Below are positions 43,131 to 52,447 of a stretch of 64,000 nt of DNA, in pieces. This stretch comes from Haloferax gibbonsii ATCC 33959. GTDB taxonomy: Archaea; Halobacteriota; Halobacteria; Halobacteriales; Haloferacaceae. The stretch lies in assembly GCF_000336775.1 (NCBI RefSeq), contig NZ_AOLJ01000022.1:1-64000 (forward strand), read 5' to 3'. Position numbers and translations under genes: made by a program. Position 1 is the first letter of the stretch, and every line of letters starts with the position of its first letter. The notes under the pieces were generated by a model that ran no database searches, was not told where the DNA came from, and saw nothing but the letters and a program-made list of their open reading frames with translations.

Positions 43131-43940
43131 ATGGCGGCGTTATCCGAGTTATTGGGCGACCTCGTGGCGGACGTCGATGGGCTGTTTCTGTTCACGCCGA
43201 GTCACTCCCACTACGAGCAGTTCGCTGAGACGGACGTTCCGACGGTGGTCATCGCGCCGGAGAACACGGTCGAAGCCGAGACGTTCGTGGAACTGCCCCT
43301 CCAGTTCCAGAACGTCAAGGACCGCATCCGGTTCGGCGTCGAGGGCGCGATGGAACAGAGTATCGTCGAGGCGGGAGACACCATCGCCTGCAACGTCGGG
43401 GTCTTCGGCGGCGACCTCGACTCGCTCGTCCGGGTTCGCGTCGACGAGAACATGCGGTCGGGCATCTACGACCTCTTTGCGAACTCCCGGGCGGACCCCG
43501 GCGTCATCCGCGACGTGTTCGAGGTGGCCATCGAACTGGGCAAGAAGGGGCAGAAGGGCGAACCCGTCGGCGCGCTGTTCATCGTCGGCGACGCGGGGAA
43601 GGTGATGAACAAGTCGCGGCCGCTTTCGTACAATCCCTTCGAGAAGTCCCACGTCTACGTCGGCGACCCCATCGTCAACGTGATGCTCAAGGAGTTCTCG
43701 CGGCTCGACGGCGCGTTCGTCATCTCCGACTCGGGGAAAATCGTCTCGGCGTACCGCTACCTCGAACCCTCCGCGGAGGGCGTCGACATCCCGAAGGGGC
43801 TGGGCGCGCGCCACATGGCCGGCGGCGCCATCACCCGCGACACCAACGCCACCGCCATCGTCCTCTCGGAGTCCGACGGACTCGTCCGGGCGTTCAAAGG
43901 CGGCAAGATGATTCTCGAAATCGACCCGGAGGCGTACTGA
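43131..43940 (+). CDS. dacZ: Diadenylate cyclase DacZ
   Basis: A 269-residue protein with a C-terminal DAC domain: DGAFVISDSGKIVSAYRYL (Asp193-Gly194-Ala195) and GLGARHMAGGAITRDTNA, the counterparts of the DGA and RHR motifs. The N-terminal 120 residues belong to the archaeal DacZ form. It makes c-di-AMP, which tunes osmotic balance and, in Haloferax, is essential at set levels. The next gene, a mechanosensitive channel, starts 1 base after its stop. Confidence 0.92.
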   Translation: MAALSELLGDLVADVDGLFLFTPSHSHYEQFAETDVPTVVIAPENTVEAETFVELPLQFQNVKDRIRFGVEGAMEQSIVEAGDTIACNVGVFGGDLDSLVRVRVDENMRSGIYDLFANSRADPGVIRDVFEVAIELGKKGQKGEPVGALFIVGDAGKVMNKSRPLSYNPFEKSHVYVGDPIVNVMLKEFSRLDGAFVISDSGKIVSAYRYLEPSAEGVDIPKGLGARHMAGGAITRDTNATAIVLSESDGLVRAFKGGKMILEIDPEAY

Positions 43941-43941
43941 G

Positions 43942-44814
43942 ATGCCGGGGCCCGTTTCGGCGTCCCTCGTCCACTCGTCGGTCGGTCCCGCGCCAGCGTC
44001 CACAGCCGCATCCGCCTCCGTCGTCCCGCTCCAGACAGTCGGCGGCGCCGTCGACGACATCGTCCGGATAGTCGGGCTCCGGTTTCTCGGCGTGCTCGCC
44101 ATCCTGCTTCTCGGGTTGGTGCTCGCGTACGTCGCGGGGACGCTCGTCCGGCGACTCCTCGTCAGCGTCGGCGTCCCGGAGGCCATCGAGGGGACCGCCT
44201 TCGAGCGGACTGCCCGCGACTTCGAGACATCGACGGTCGAAATCCTGTCGTGGCTGACGCGGTATTTCGTCCTCGGCATCAGCGTCTTCGCCGCCCTCTC
44301 GTTCGCCGGGGTCAACTACGCCGACCGCTTTTGGGGACTCGTCATCGCCATCCTGCCGCAACTGTTCATCGCCATCTTGGTCCTCATCATCGGCGTCGTC
44401 GTCGGCGACAAGGTCGAACTCCTCGTCGCCGAGCGGTTCCGCGCGGTCAAACTCCCGCAGGTGAACGTCCTCCCGTCGCTCGCCAAATACACCGTCTTCT
44501 TTCTCGCCACGCTGGTCGCGCTCTCGCAGGTCGGCGTCGCCACGCTCGCGCTCATCGTCCTCCTCGCGTCGTACATGCTGGGGCTCATCGTGCTCAGCGC
44601 CGTCGCGTTCCGCGACCTGCTCCGCTCGGGCGCGGCGGGGACGTACCTCCTTTTCACCCAACCGTACAGCATCGGCGACGAGATCGTCGTCGGCGAGGTC
44701 AGCGGCGTCGTTCAGGAACTCGATATGTTCGTCACCCACGTCGAATCCGAGGACACCGAGTTCGTCATCCCGAACGCCCGCGTCCTCGACAAGGGCGTGG
44801 GTCGTGTTCGATAG
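43942..44814 (+). CDS. Short MscS-like channel in the dacZ operon
   Basis: A 290-residue membrane protein with about five hydrophobic segments (near 40-65, 95-125, 135-160, 180-205 and 205-225). It ends in a short beta domain (YSIGDEIVVGEVSGVVQELDMFVTHVESEDTEFVIPNARV). The large C-terminal alpha/beta vestibule of MscS is missing. The gene starts one base behind dacZ, so c-di-AMP synthesis and osmotic channels may be made together. Confidence 0.82.
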   Translation: MPGPVSASLVHSSVGPAPASTAASASVVPLQTVGGAVDDIVRIVGLRFLGVLAILLLGLVLAYVAGTLVRRLLVSVGVPEAIEGTAFERTARDFETSTVEILSWLTRYFVLGISVFAALSFAGVNYADRFWGLVIAILPQLFIAILVLIIGVVVGDKVELLVAERFRAVKLPQVNVLPSLAKYTVFFLATLVALSQVGVATLALIVLLASYMLGLIVLSAVAFRDLLRSGAAGTYLLFTQPYSIGDEIVVGEVSGVVQELDMFVTHVESEDTEFVIPNARVLDKGVGRVR

Positions 44815-44920
44815 GTAAACAATACCGACGACTGATGTTTCCGGAAATTTTGTCATACCGTTACCATAACAGTTTAGAAGTGGTCCGAAGATTGTCTCAT
44901 ATCGGCTCCCCCTGAAGACG

Positions 44921-45634
44921 ATGACGGAGAACCTCCCCACCCTCGACGTTACTGCCCCCTCAACCCGAGCGTTTGAGGTTGCAGAGACGCTACTCCGAGG
45001 GTTTCACTTTCAGGATATGCGGGAGACACATCTTCTCAGCTGCGACTTCGACGCCGCGATGACCGCCGCGGAGCGTGCGGTACATCATATGTCCGAGGCG
45101 TTCGTCGCCGAGTTTCCCGACGTTCCCGCCGAGCGCGCCGAGCACGCCGGCGAACTGTTCATGCGCGCGCTCTTCCTCCAGGACGAAATCGAAAACCGAG
45201 ACGCCTTCGACGCCTGCTTCGAACACGACGTCCCGCCCGGAGCGTTCGTCTCGTCCGTTCCCGACGACTCCGAGTCGGACGCGATAAACGACGACCCGCG
45301 GTGGCGGGACGTTCGAGAACTCCTCGGCACCGTCTGTGACGAACTCGACATAAATCCGGAATACGCGACGCTCCACACCCGCTTTTGGCGACTCCACGGA
45401 CAGGAAGTCGACGGCTGGGAGACCGTCGCTCGGCGGGCCCACCGCATCAAAGTCGCACGGATGGCCCCCTCGGCAGACGGAAAAACCATCGATAACCTCG
45501 CACAGTATTTCGTCGTCGGCGTCACCCGTCACGACGAGTGGGTCCGAGAGAGCCCCGAGCGCGATGTTTCTTCCGCAATCGACATCGTCGCACACTATTA
45601 CCAACGGCTGTTCGACCTCAGAGACGAGTCATAA
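44921..45634 (+). CDS. Unrecognised 237-residue protein
   Basis: A soluble, acidic, largely helical protein (AFEVAETLLRGFHFQDMRETHLL; HMSEAFVAEFPDVPAERAEHAGELFMRALFLQDEIE; DGWETVARRAHRIKVARM). No family is recognised. Codon use appears less GC-extreme than neighbours. It stands alone after the dacZ operon and before a strong hairpin and a PAS kinase. It could be an accessory acquisition. Confidence 0.6.
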   Translation: MTENLPTLDVTAPSTRAFEVAETLLRGFHFQDMRETHLLSCDFDAAMTAAERAVHHMSEAFVAEFPDVPAERAEHAGELFMRALFLQDEIENRDAFDACFEHDVPPGAFVSSVPDDSESDAINDDPRWRDVRELLGTVCDELDINPEYATLHTRFWRLHGQEVDGWETVARRAHRIKVARMAPSADGKTIDNLAQYFVVGVTRHDEWVRESPERDVSSAIDIVAHYYQRLFDLRDES

Positions 45635-45686
45635 AGGGGTCATAAACCAGGCATAAACGAACGCCGTTTGTGATATATAGATGATA

Positions 45687-45718
45687 TATTTTCGGTGGTG
45701 AAACGACCGCCGAAAATA
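45687..45718. terminator. 13-bp stem hairpin before the PAS kinase gene
   Basis: TATTTTCGGTGGT and ACCGCCGAAAATA pair over 13 positions (one G-U in RNA) with the 6-base loop GAAACG. It is the strongest intergenic stem noticed in the window. It could terminate the upstream gene or act as an operator for the kinase gene 36 bases downstream. Confidence 0.55.
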
Positions 45719-45753
45719 AGTATTGGTGGTAGAATTATCTCTGCAGACCGAAC

Positions 45754-46785
45754 ATGGAGGATACCGACCCGGAACTGTATCGCGAGGCTTTCCGAAGTGC
45801 GGATATCCCCATGTTGATTGCGGATACGAATTTCGCTTTTCGTGACATTAACGACGCCGGATTGGAGTTCCTCGGCTACGACTACGACGACATCGTCGGC
45901 GAGTCGGTCGGACTCATCGCCGCCGACGAGGAGATATACTACGAAATCGTCGAGCAGATGATCGCCGGCGAGACGTGGTCCGGGGAGTTCATGGCGCGGC
46001 GGAAGGACCAGCAGGTCGTCTACGGGCAGGGGTTCGCCAGCCCGATGGTCGTCGACGGCGACGTTGAGGGGTTTCTCGCCTTCTTCGTCGACACGACCAA
46101 ACAGCGCCGCTACGAGAACGCCTCGGAGGTGCTCAACCGCCTCCTCCGGCACGACCTGCGGAACGAACTCAACGTCGTCTACGGTTACCCCCAGCAGGTG
46201 GCCAGCCGAATCGACGACGAGCAGGCGCTGGAGGAACTCGACCTCGTCCAGGAGAAGGTCCTCGAAATCGTCCACAAGTCCGAGCGCGCCCGCGACCTCC
46301 GCGAGCACCTCGAACGCTCCCACGACGTGTCCAACCACCCGGTCCGTCTCGACGTGGTGTTGAACAACAAAATCGTCGACGCCATGATAGAGTTCCCGGA
46401 CGCCGAGTTCGAGTTCGGGTCGTTCCCCGAGGTCGAGGTCGTCGGCGACGACCTCCTCGGCGAGGCAATCGAGTGTCTGCTGGAAAACGCGGTCATGCAC
46501 AACGACAAGGAGACCCCGCGGGTCGAGGTCTCGGCCGACCGCGACGGCGGCTTCGTCATCGTCCGCGTCGCCGACAACGGCCCGGGCGTCCCCGAGGAGC
46601 ACCGCGACCTCATCTTCGGCCGCGAGGAGTACGACCAACTGCACCACGGCACGGGAATCAGCCTCTTTTTCGCCGACAACGTCATCTCGTCGTACAACGG
46701 CACCATCTGGGTCGAAGACCGGGAAGACGGCGATGGCGCGGTCTTCTGCGTCCGTCTCCAGGAACAGTCCACGGTCGACGACTGA
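45754..46785 (+). CDS. PAS-domain sensor histidine kinase
   Basis: A 343-residue soluble kinase. A PAS domain (about 10-120) is followed by the H-box LLRHDLRNELNVVYGY with His133. The HATPase has LLENAVMHN (N-box), VADNGPGVP (G1) and GTGISLFFADN (G2), from about 230-335. No membrane segment is seen, so it senses an intracellular cue such as redox or a small ligand. No response regulator lies beside it, as is common in haloarchaea. Confidence 0.88.
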   Translation: MEDTDPELYREAFRSADIPMLIADTNFAFRDINDAGLEFLGYDYDDIVGESVGLIAADEEIYYEIVEQMIAGETWSGEFMARRKDQQVVYGQGFASPMVVDGDVEGFLAFFVDTTKQRRYENASEVLNRLLRHDLRNELNVVYGYPQQVASRIDDEQALEELDLVQEKVLEIVHKSERARDLREHLERSHDVSNHPVRLDVVLNNKIVDAMIEFPDAEFEFGSFPEVEVVGDDLLGEAIECLLENAVMHNDKETPRVEVSADRDGGFVIVRVADNGPGVPEEHRDLIFGREEYDQLHHGTGISLFFADNVISSYNGTIWVEDREDGDGAVFCVRLQEQSTVDD

Positions 46786-46821
46786 CGCAGACCGCAGCCC
46801 GCGGGTCGCGACGACGACCGA

Positions 46822-47364
46822 TTACTCTCCGCCAGTCTCGTCCCCGGACATCGGTCTCGCGGGAACCCCTGCGACCGTCTCACCCGCGGGCACGTCGCGC
46901 GTGACGAGCGAGTTCGCCGCGACCTGCGCGCCCTCGCCGATGCGGACGCCCGGCAGGACGGTCGCTTTCGCGCCTATCATGGCCCGCTCGCCGACGACGA
47001 CCTCGCCGGTCCGGTACTCGTCCTGCAGGAACTCGTGACAGAGGATGACCGAGTCGTAGCCGATGATGGCGTCGTCTTCGATGGTGACGAGTTCCGGCCA
47101 GAACACGTCGGGGGTCGCTTCGAGGCCCCACGAGACGCCCGCCCCGACGGTGACGCCGATGCGCCGGAGCGCCCAGTTTCTGACCCGGAGCGACGGCGCG
47201 ATGCGGGCGACGAGGACGAACACGTAGTTGAGCATCACGCGCCAGACGGGCTTGGCGTCGGTCCAGTACTGCAGCGAGTTCCGCGGGCCGGGCGTCGGGT
47301 GGTGCTGGATTCGGTCGTGTCGGCGGGCGTCGCCGTCCGCCGGTGCGGCATCGTCGTCGGTCAC
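46822..47364 (-). CDS. Hexapeptide-repeat acyltransferase
   Basis: A 180-residue left-handed beta-helix protein. Hexapeptide repeats run over about 80-165 (IEDDAIIGYDSVILCHEF; VVVGERAMIGAKATVLPGVRIGEGAQVAANSLVTRDVPAGETVAGVPAR). It resembles maltose O-acetyltransferase and other sugar or amino-acid acetyltransferases of surface-polysaccharide pathways. The donor is probably acetyl-CoA. Confidence 0.85.
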   Translation of the reverse strand: MTDDDAAPADGDARRHDRIQHHPTPGPRNSLQYWTDAKPVWRVMLNYVFVLVARIAPSLRVRNWALRRIGVTVGAGVSWGLEATPDVFWPELVTIEDDAIIGYDSVILCHEFLQDEYRTGEVVVGERAMIGAKATVLPGVRIGEGAQVAANSLVTRDVPAGETVAGVPARPMSGDETGGE

Positions 47365-47453
47365 GTCCGTCGATTGGGCCGCGAGGGTAAAAGCGCCCTC
47401 GCCGCGGCGGCGACGAGAGAATCAGAAAATCGGTCTCGGTGGTCGGTTGCCGC

Positions 47454-48740
47454 TTACTCGCCGCGGAGTTCGGCCATGTGGTCGATGCGACGCTGGACGA
47501 GCGCCGCCGTGCCGATGTCGTGGCGGATGTGGAAGCCCTCGCCGGCGTCGGCGAGCGCGTCCTCCGCGAGTTCCTCCGCCTCGGCGATGCTGTCGGCGAC
47601 GCCGACCACGGCGAACGAACGGGAGGTCGTCGTGTAGAGGCCGTCCTCGCGGTCGTCGACGCTCGCGTAGAACAGCAGCGCGCCGGCGTCCTCGTCCACC
47701 TCGACCGTGATTTCCGCGCCGGCTTCGGGGTCCGTCGGGTAGCCCTCGGGGACGGCGTACTTACAGACCGTGGCGGCTTCGGCGAAGTCGAGTTCGGGCA
47801 GCGACTCGCCCTCGCGGGCGGCCGTGAGCACGTCGATGAAGGGCGTTTCGAGGACCGGCAGGGTGTTCATCGCCTCGGGGTCGCCGAAGCGGGCGTTGAA
47901 CTCGATGACCTTCGGGCCCTCGGTCGTGAGCATGAACTGGCCGTAGAGGATGCCCTTGTAGTCGGGGAGCGCCTCCACGACGGCCTCGATGACCTCGACC
48001 GCGGCCTCGTAGTCGCCGTCGGCCATGAACGGCAGGGAGGGCGTCACGTCGGTGTAGCTTCCCATGCCGCCGGTGTTCGGTCCCTCGTCGCCCTCGTAGG
48101 CGCGCTTGTGGTCCTGCACGGCGGGGCTGACGCGGAACTCGCCGTTGGCGACGAACGCCTGAATCGTGAACTCCTCGCCGACGAGGCGCTCTTCGAGGAC
48201 CACGCGCTCGTAGTCCGAGTCGCGGAGGTACGCCTTCGCCTCCTCGGGCGTCACCTGGTCGCCGATGACCTTCACGCCCTTGCCGCCGGTGAGGCCCGCG
48301 GGCTTGACCGCGAGGTCGCCGTCGTAGTCGTCGATGTAGTCGCAGGCGGCCTCCATGTCGTCGAAGGTGGCGAAGTCGGGGTTGCCCGGAATCTCCTCGT
48401 CGCGCATGAACTGCCGCTGGAACGCCTTGTCCGTCTCGATGCGCGCCTCGGCCGCCTGCGGGCCGAAGGTGTAGACGCCGGCGTCGTCGAGGGCGTCGGA
48501 GACGCCCGCCGCGAGGCCGGACTCGGGGCCGACGACCGCGAGCGTCGCGCCGACCGACTCGGCGTAGGCGACGATGTCCTCGGCGGCGGTCTCCGAAATC
48601 GTCTCGAAGTCCTCGGCGAGGGCGGCGATGCCGGGGTTTCGGTTGCTGGCGCAGGCGTACAGGTCGCAGTCGGGGGCCAGCGCGCGGGCAATCGCGTGCT
48701 CGCGGCCGCCGCCGCCGACGAGAAGGACGGTCTCGCTCAT
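47454..48740 (-). CDS. purD: Phosphoribosylamine-glycine ligase
   Basis: A 428-residue ATP-grasp enzyme. It opens VLLVGGGGREHAIARAL and contains AVVGPESGLAAGVSDAL, VKPAGLTGGKGVKV (ATP-binding loop), VQDHKRAYEGDEGPNTGGMGSYTD (the purD signature), and VIEFNARFGDPE. It makes glycinamide ribonucleotide in purine synthesis. A TATA-like CTTTACAC (48764-48771, minus strand) lies 27 bases before the start. Confidence 0.96.
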   Translation of the reverse strand: MSETVLLVGGGGREHAIARALAPDCDLYACASNRNPGIAALAEDFETISETAAEDIVAYAESVGATLAVVGPESGLAAGVSDALDDAGVYTFGPQAAEARIETDKAFQRQFMRDEEIPGNPDFATFDDMEAACDYIDDYDGDLAVKPAGLTGGKGVKVIGDQVTPEEAKAYLRDSDYERVVLEERLVGEEFTIQAFVANGEFRVSPAVQDHKRAYEGDEGPNTGGMGSYTDVTPSLPFMADGDYEAAVEVIEAVVEALPDYKGILYGQFMLTTEGPKVIEFNARFGDPEAMNTLPVLETPFIDVLTAAREGESLPELDFAEAATVCKYAVPEGYPTDPEAGAEITVEVDEDAGALLFYASVDDREDGLYTTTSRSFAVVGVADSIAEAEELAEDALADAGEGFHIRHDIGTAALVQRRIDHMAELRGE

Positions 48741-48917
48741 GGTCGCATACCCTGCGCACGGGAGTGTAAAGATTGCTCTTTATCGGCGACGAAATGGGCA
48801 CGATTGTGGTTATGCACGGTCGCGAACGAACGGGACTCGCCGTCCGACCCGCTCCCCGAGTCGGCCGCGTCGGCCGTCTCCACGCCGCTTTAGTTCCCGG
48901 AGCGCCGACTGCGACGC

Positions 48918-51047
48918 ATGTCCGAACCGGTGGGACGCAACCGACTCGACGAGGAGCAGAGCCCGTACCTCCGCCAGCACGCCGACAACCCGGTCAACTG
49001 GCAACCGTGGGACGAGACGGCGCTCGACGCCGCCCGCGAGGCGGACAAGCCCATCTTCCTCTCGGTCGGCTACTCGGCGTGCCACTGGTGTCACGTCATG
49101 GCCGACGAGAGCTTCTCGGACCCAGACATCGCCGAGGTGCTCAACGAGCACTTCGTCCCCGTGAAAGTCGACCGCGAGGAGCGCCCCGACCTCGACCGCA
49201 TCTACCAGACCATCTGTCAGCTCGTCACCGGCGGCGGCGGCTGGCCGCTTTCCGTCTGGCTCACGCCCGAGGGCAAGCCCTTCTTCGTCGGCACCTACTT
49301 CCCGCCGGAACCCCGCCGCGGCGCGCCCGGATTCCGCGACCTCGTCGAGAGCTTCGCCGAGTCGTGGCGGACCGACCGCGACGAGATAGAAAACCGCGCC
49401 GAGCAGTGGACGAGCGCCATCACCGACCGACTGGAGGAGACGCCCGACGTACCCGGCGAAGCCCCCGGTTCGGACGTCCTCGACAGCACTGTGCAGGCGG
49501 CTCTCCGCGGGGCTGACCGCGACCACGGCGGCTTCGGCGGCGACGGGCCGAAGTTCCCCCAACCCGGTCGCATCGACGCTCTGCTCCGCGGCTACGCGGT
49601 CACCGGTCGCCGCGAGGCGCTCGACGTGGCGCGGCAAAGTCTCGACGCGATGGCCAACGGCGGCCTCCGCGACCACCTCGGCGGCGGCTTCCACCGCTAC
49701 TGCGTCGACCGCGAGTGGACCGTCCCGCACTTCGAGAAGATGCTGTACGACCAGGCCGGCCTCGCCTCGCGGTACCTCGACGCCGCCCGACTCACCGGCA
49801 ACGAGTCCTATGCGACCGTCGCCGCCGAGACGTTCGAGTTCGTCCGACGGGAACTCACCCACGACGACGGCGGCTTCTTCGCCACCCTCGACGCCCAGTC
49901 CGGCGGCGAGGAGGGCACCTTCTACGTCTGGACGCCCGACGACGTGCGCGACCTCCTCCCCGAACTCGACGCCGATCTCTTCTGCGACCGCTACGGCGTC
50001 ACGCCCGGCGGCAACTTCGAGCGCAAGACGACCGTCCTGAACGTCTCGGCGACGACCGCCGAACTCGCGGAGGAGTACGAGCTCGACGAATCCGAGGTGG
50101 AAGACCGCCTCGAAAAGGCCCGGAAAGCCCTGTTCGCCGCCCGCGAGGGGCGCGAGCGCCCCGCCCGCGACGAGAAGGTCCTCGCCGGCTGGAACGGCCT
50201 GATGATTTCGGCGTTCGCGCAGGGGTCTGTCGTCCTCGAAGACGACTCGCTCGCTTCCGACGCCCGCCGGGCCCTCGACTTCGTGCGCGAGCGCCTCTGG
50301 GACGACGAGACCGAGACGCTCTCGCGGCGCGTGATGAACGGCGAGGTGAAAGGCGACGGCTACCTCGAAGACTACGCCTTCCTCGCGCGCGGCGCGTTCG
50401 ACCTCTATCAGGCGACCGGCGACCTCGCCCCGCTCTCGTTCGCGCTCGACCTCGCGCGGGCGACCCGCCGCGAGTTCTACGACGCCGACGCGGGCACGCT
50501 CTACTTCACCCCCGAGAGCGGCGAATCGCTCGTCACCCGGCCGCAGGAGCCGACCGACCAGTCCACGCCGTCGAGCCTCGGCGTCGCCACGTCGCTGTTC
50601 TTGGACCTCGAACAGTTCGCGCCGGACGCCGACTTCGGCGGCGTCGCGGACGCGGTCCTCGGGTCGTTCGCCAACCGCGTCCGCGGCAGCCCGCTCGAAC
50701 ACGTCTCGCTCGCGCTCGCCGCCGAGAAGGCCGCCAGCGGCGTCCCCGAACTCACCATCGCGGCCGACGAGGTGCCCGACGAGTGGCGCGAGACGCTCGC
50801 CTCGCGGTACCTCCCCGGCCTCGTCGTCTCCCGCCGCCCCGGCACCGACGAGGAACTCGACGCGTGGCTTGACGAGCTCGGACTGGACGAGGCCCCGCCA
50901 ATCTGGGCCGGCCGCGAGGCGGCCGACGGCGAACCGACCGTCTACGCCTGCGAGAACTTCACCTGCTCCGCGCCGACCCACGACCTCGACGAGGCGCTGG
51001 CGTGGTTCACGGCGGGCGAACCCGCAGGCGCGGGCAACGACAACTAA
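48918..51047 (+). CDS. DUF255 thioredoxin-domain protein (YyaL/SPATA20 family)
   Basis: A 709-residue protein. The N-terminal thioredoxin-like domain has CHWCH (Cys55 and Cys58) in FLSVGYSACHWCHVM and GGGGWPLSVWLTPEGKPF. A long alpha-toroid domain of the glycoside-hydrolase-like type follows, with HFEKMLYDQAGLA and DEKVLAGWNGLMISAFA. This matches bacterial YyaL and human SPATA20; the true substrate is not settled. Length is usual. Confidence 0.92.
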   Translation: MSEPVGRNRLDEEQSPYLRQHADNPVNWQPWDETALDAAREADKPIFLSVGYSACHWCHVMADESFSDPDIAEVLNEHFVPVKVDREERPDLDRIYQTICQLVTGGGGWPLSVWLTPEGKPFFVGTYFPPEPRRGAPGFRDLVESFAESWRTDRDEIENRAEQWTSAITDRLEETPDVPGEAPGSDVLDSTVQAALRGADRDHGGFGGDGPKFPQPGRIDALLRGYAVTGRREALDVARQSLDAMANGGLRDHLGGGFHRYCVDREWTVPHFEKMLYDQAGLASRYLDAARLTGNESYATVAAETFEFVRRELTHDDGGFFATLDAQSGGEEGTFYVWTPDDVRDLLPELDADLFCDRYGVTPGGNFERKTTVLNVSATTAELAEEYELDESEVEDRLEKARKALFAAREGRERPARDEKVLAGWNGLMISAFAQGSVVLEDDSLASDARRALDFVRERLWDDETETLSRRVMNGEVKGDGYLEDYAFLARGAFDLYQATGDLAPLSFALDLARATRREFYDADAGTLYFTPESGESLVTRPQEPTDQSTPSSLGVATSLFLDLEQFAPDADFGGVADAVLGSFANRVRGSPLEHVSLALAAEKAASGVPELTIAADEVPDEWRETLASRYLPGLVVSRRPGTDEELDAWLDELGLDEAPPIWAGREAADGEPTVYACENFTCSAPTHDLDEALAWFTAGEPAGAGNDN

Positions 51048-51061
51048 GCAGGTCCGCCGAC

Positions 51062-51832
51062 TCAGAGCCGCGTCCCGTCGTACCGCCACCGCAACGACCG
51101 CACCGTGTTTGCGACTCGTTCGGCGCGCTCGCGGGTCACGCACGGGACGACTTTCTCACCCGTCGGCGTGTCGAAGACGAGCGTCGTTCCGTCGACGACG
51201 TCGAGACCCCGCGCCGAGAGCGCGGAACAGTGGGTCCGACTCCGTCGTTCGTCCAGCGTCGATTGCACGATAGCCGTGGTGTCGAAGCGGTAGGCGTGGT
51301 CGTCGGTCTCCCAGCGCTCGTGGACCGTCGACGCCACGAACAGACCGACCCGGTCGGCGAGCAGTTCCTGAACTGACGCCACGGTCCCCTCGGGGAGCGG
51401 CGGCGACTCGCCCCAGAGCATCGACTCGTGGGGAATCGTCGTGAGCAGGTCGTCCCCGCGGTCGTCGAGGAGCGTGAGACGAAACACGAAGTTCTCCCCG
51501 ACCATCGTCGTCGCGACGTCGAGAAGCGCGAACAGCGCGTCCTCGCCGTCGCGGTCGAGAGGGAAGACGCGGGTCCCGTCGTCCGGGCGCTCGGGGTCGA
51601 GTGCTTCGACGGTTGTGAGCGCCTCGACACATCGCTCGATGTCGTCTTCTCCGTACGCTCCGTCGAGACAGCTCTCGTCGAGTTCCACCCGAACCGCGCT
51701 TGCGACGGGGACGGCTTCGGAGAACACCGGAACGAGGTCGCGGCGGTAGTCGTCGCTGTCGAGGAGATAGTGCCGCGGTTCGTCACCGTCGTTCGGGCGC
51801 TCACCCGCGTCCCCACCGCGTTTCTCAGGCAT
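51062..51832 (-). CDS. Haloarchaeal hypothetical protein, DNA/RNA role not evident
   Basis: A 256-residue soluble protein (HYLLDSDDYRRDLVPVFSEAVPVASAVRVELDESCLDG; DVATTMVGENFVFRLTLLDDRGDDLLTTIPHESMLWG). The family is not recognised; no catalytic motif stands out. The same frame stays open to 53215, but that extension runs antisense through the thioredoxin and cysK genes, so the start at 51832 (MPEKRGG) is chosen. Confidence 0.62.
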   Translation of the reverse strand: MPEKRGGDAGERPNDGDEPRHYLLDSDDYRRDLVPVFSEAVPVASAVRVELDESCLDGAYGEDDIERCVEALTTVEALDPERPDDGTRVFPLDRDGEDALFALLDVATTMVGENFVFRLTLLDDRGDDLLTTIPHESMLWGESPPLPEGTVASVQELLADRVGLFVASTVHERWETDDHAYRFDTTAIVQSTLDERRSRTHCSALSARGLDVVDGTTLVFDTPTGEKVVPCVTRERAERVANTVRSLRWRYDGTRL

Positions 51833-51938
51833 CTTCCGACTCCCGCGACAACTGCGCTCGTCGCATCGCATCGCCGTACCCACGGGTGTCGTATCACGGT
51901 TTCGGCGGGTCAAGAGAACAGAGAATTCGAACCGACGC

Positions 51939-52319
51939 TCAGTTCGAGAGCCGCTCTGCGAGGTAGGCCGCAATCGGAACGTCTTCTTCCTCCACGAAGC
52001 GGGCGACCTCTTCGCCGTCGAGTTCGACGACGACCGTCGGGATGAGTTCGATGTCGTACGCCTCGACGAGCGGGCCGACCTTCGAGCCGTCGTCGGCCTT
52101 CTCGACGGGGTAGTGGTCGATTCGCTCGGCGGGGACGCCGGCGGCGTCGAGGGCCGCCGCGAAGTCGGGAAGCTGTCCGCGGCAGTCGCCGCACCAGTCG
52201 CCGCCCCAGACTTTGAACGTGTAGTCTTCGGCCGCGAGGGCGTCGACCACGTCGGGGTAGGACGCCGCGTCCCACGCGGGGTTCGGTTGCATCGTTTCGA
52301 GCGTCTCGGCTTCGGCCAT
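51939..52319 (-). CDS. Thioredoxin family protein
   Basis: A 126-residue thioredoxin fold with the active site WCGDC (Cys43-Gly-Asp-Cys46) in FKVWGGDWCGDCRGQLPDF, and the cis-Pro in IPTVVV. The pair CGDC instead of CGPC changes redox potential and is common in archaeal small thioredoxins. It likely reduces intracellular disulfides. Divergent from cysK. Confidence 0.9.
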   Translation of the reverse strand: MAEAETLETMQPNPAWDAASYPDVVDALAAEDYTFKVWGGDWCGDCRGQLPDFAAALDAAGVPAERIDHYPVEKADDGSKVGPLVEAYDIELIPTVVVELDGEEVARFVEEEDVPIAAYLAERLSN

Positions 52320-52447
52320 GGGAGGGCGTACCGGCCGCGCGGATTTAACGGGTGCGCTCGCGGCGGGGCTCGCCGTCCGCCCCGAGACGGTGGCCGTATC
52401 GTCCGCCTCCGCCAGTCGTTTAGTGTCGCACCGTCAACGGAGGGTCG

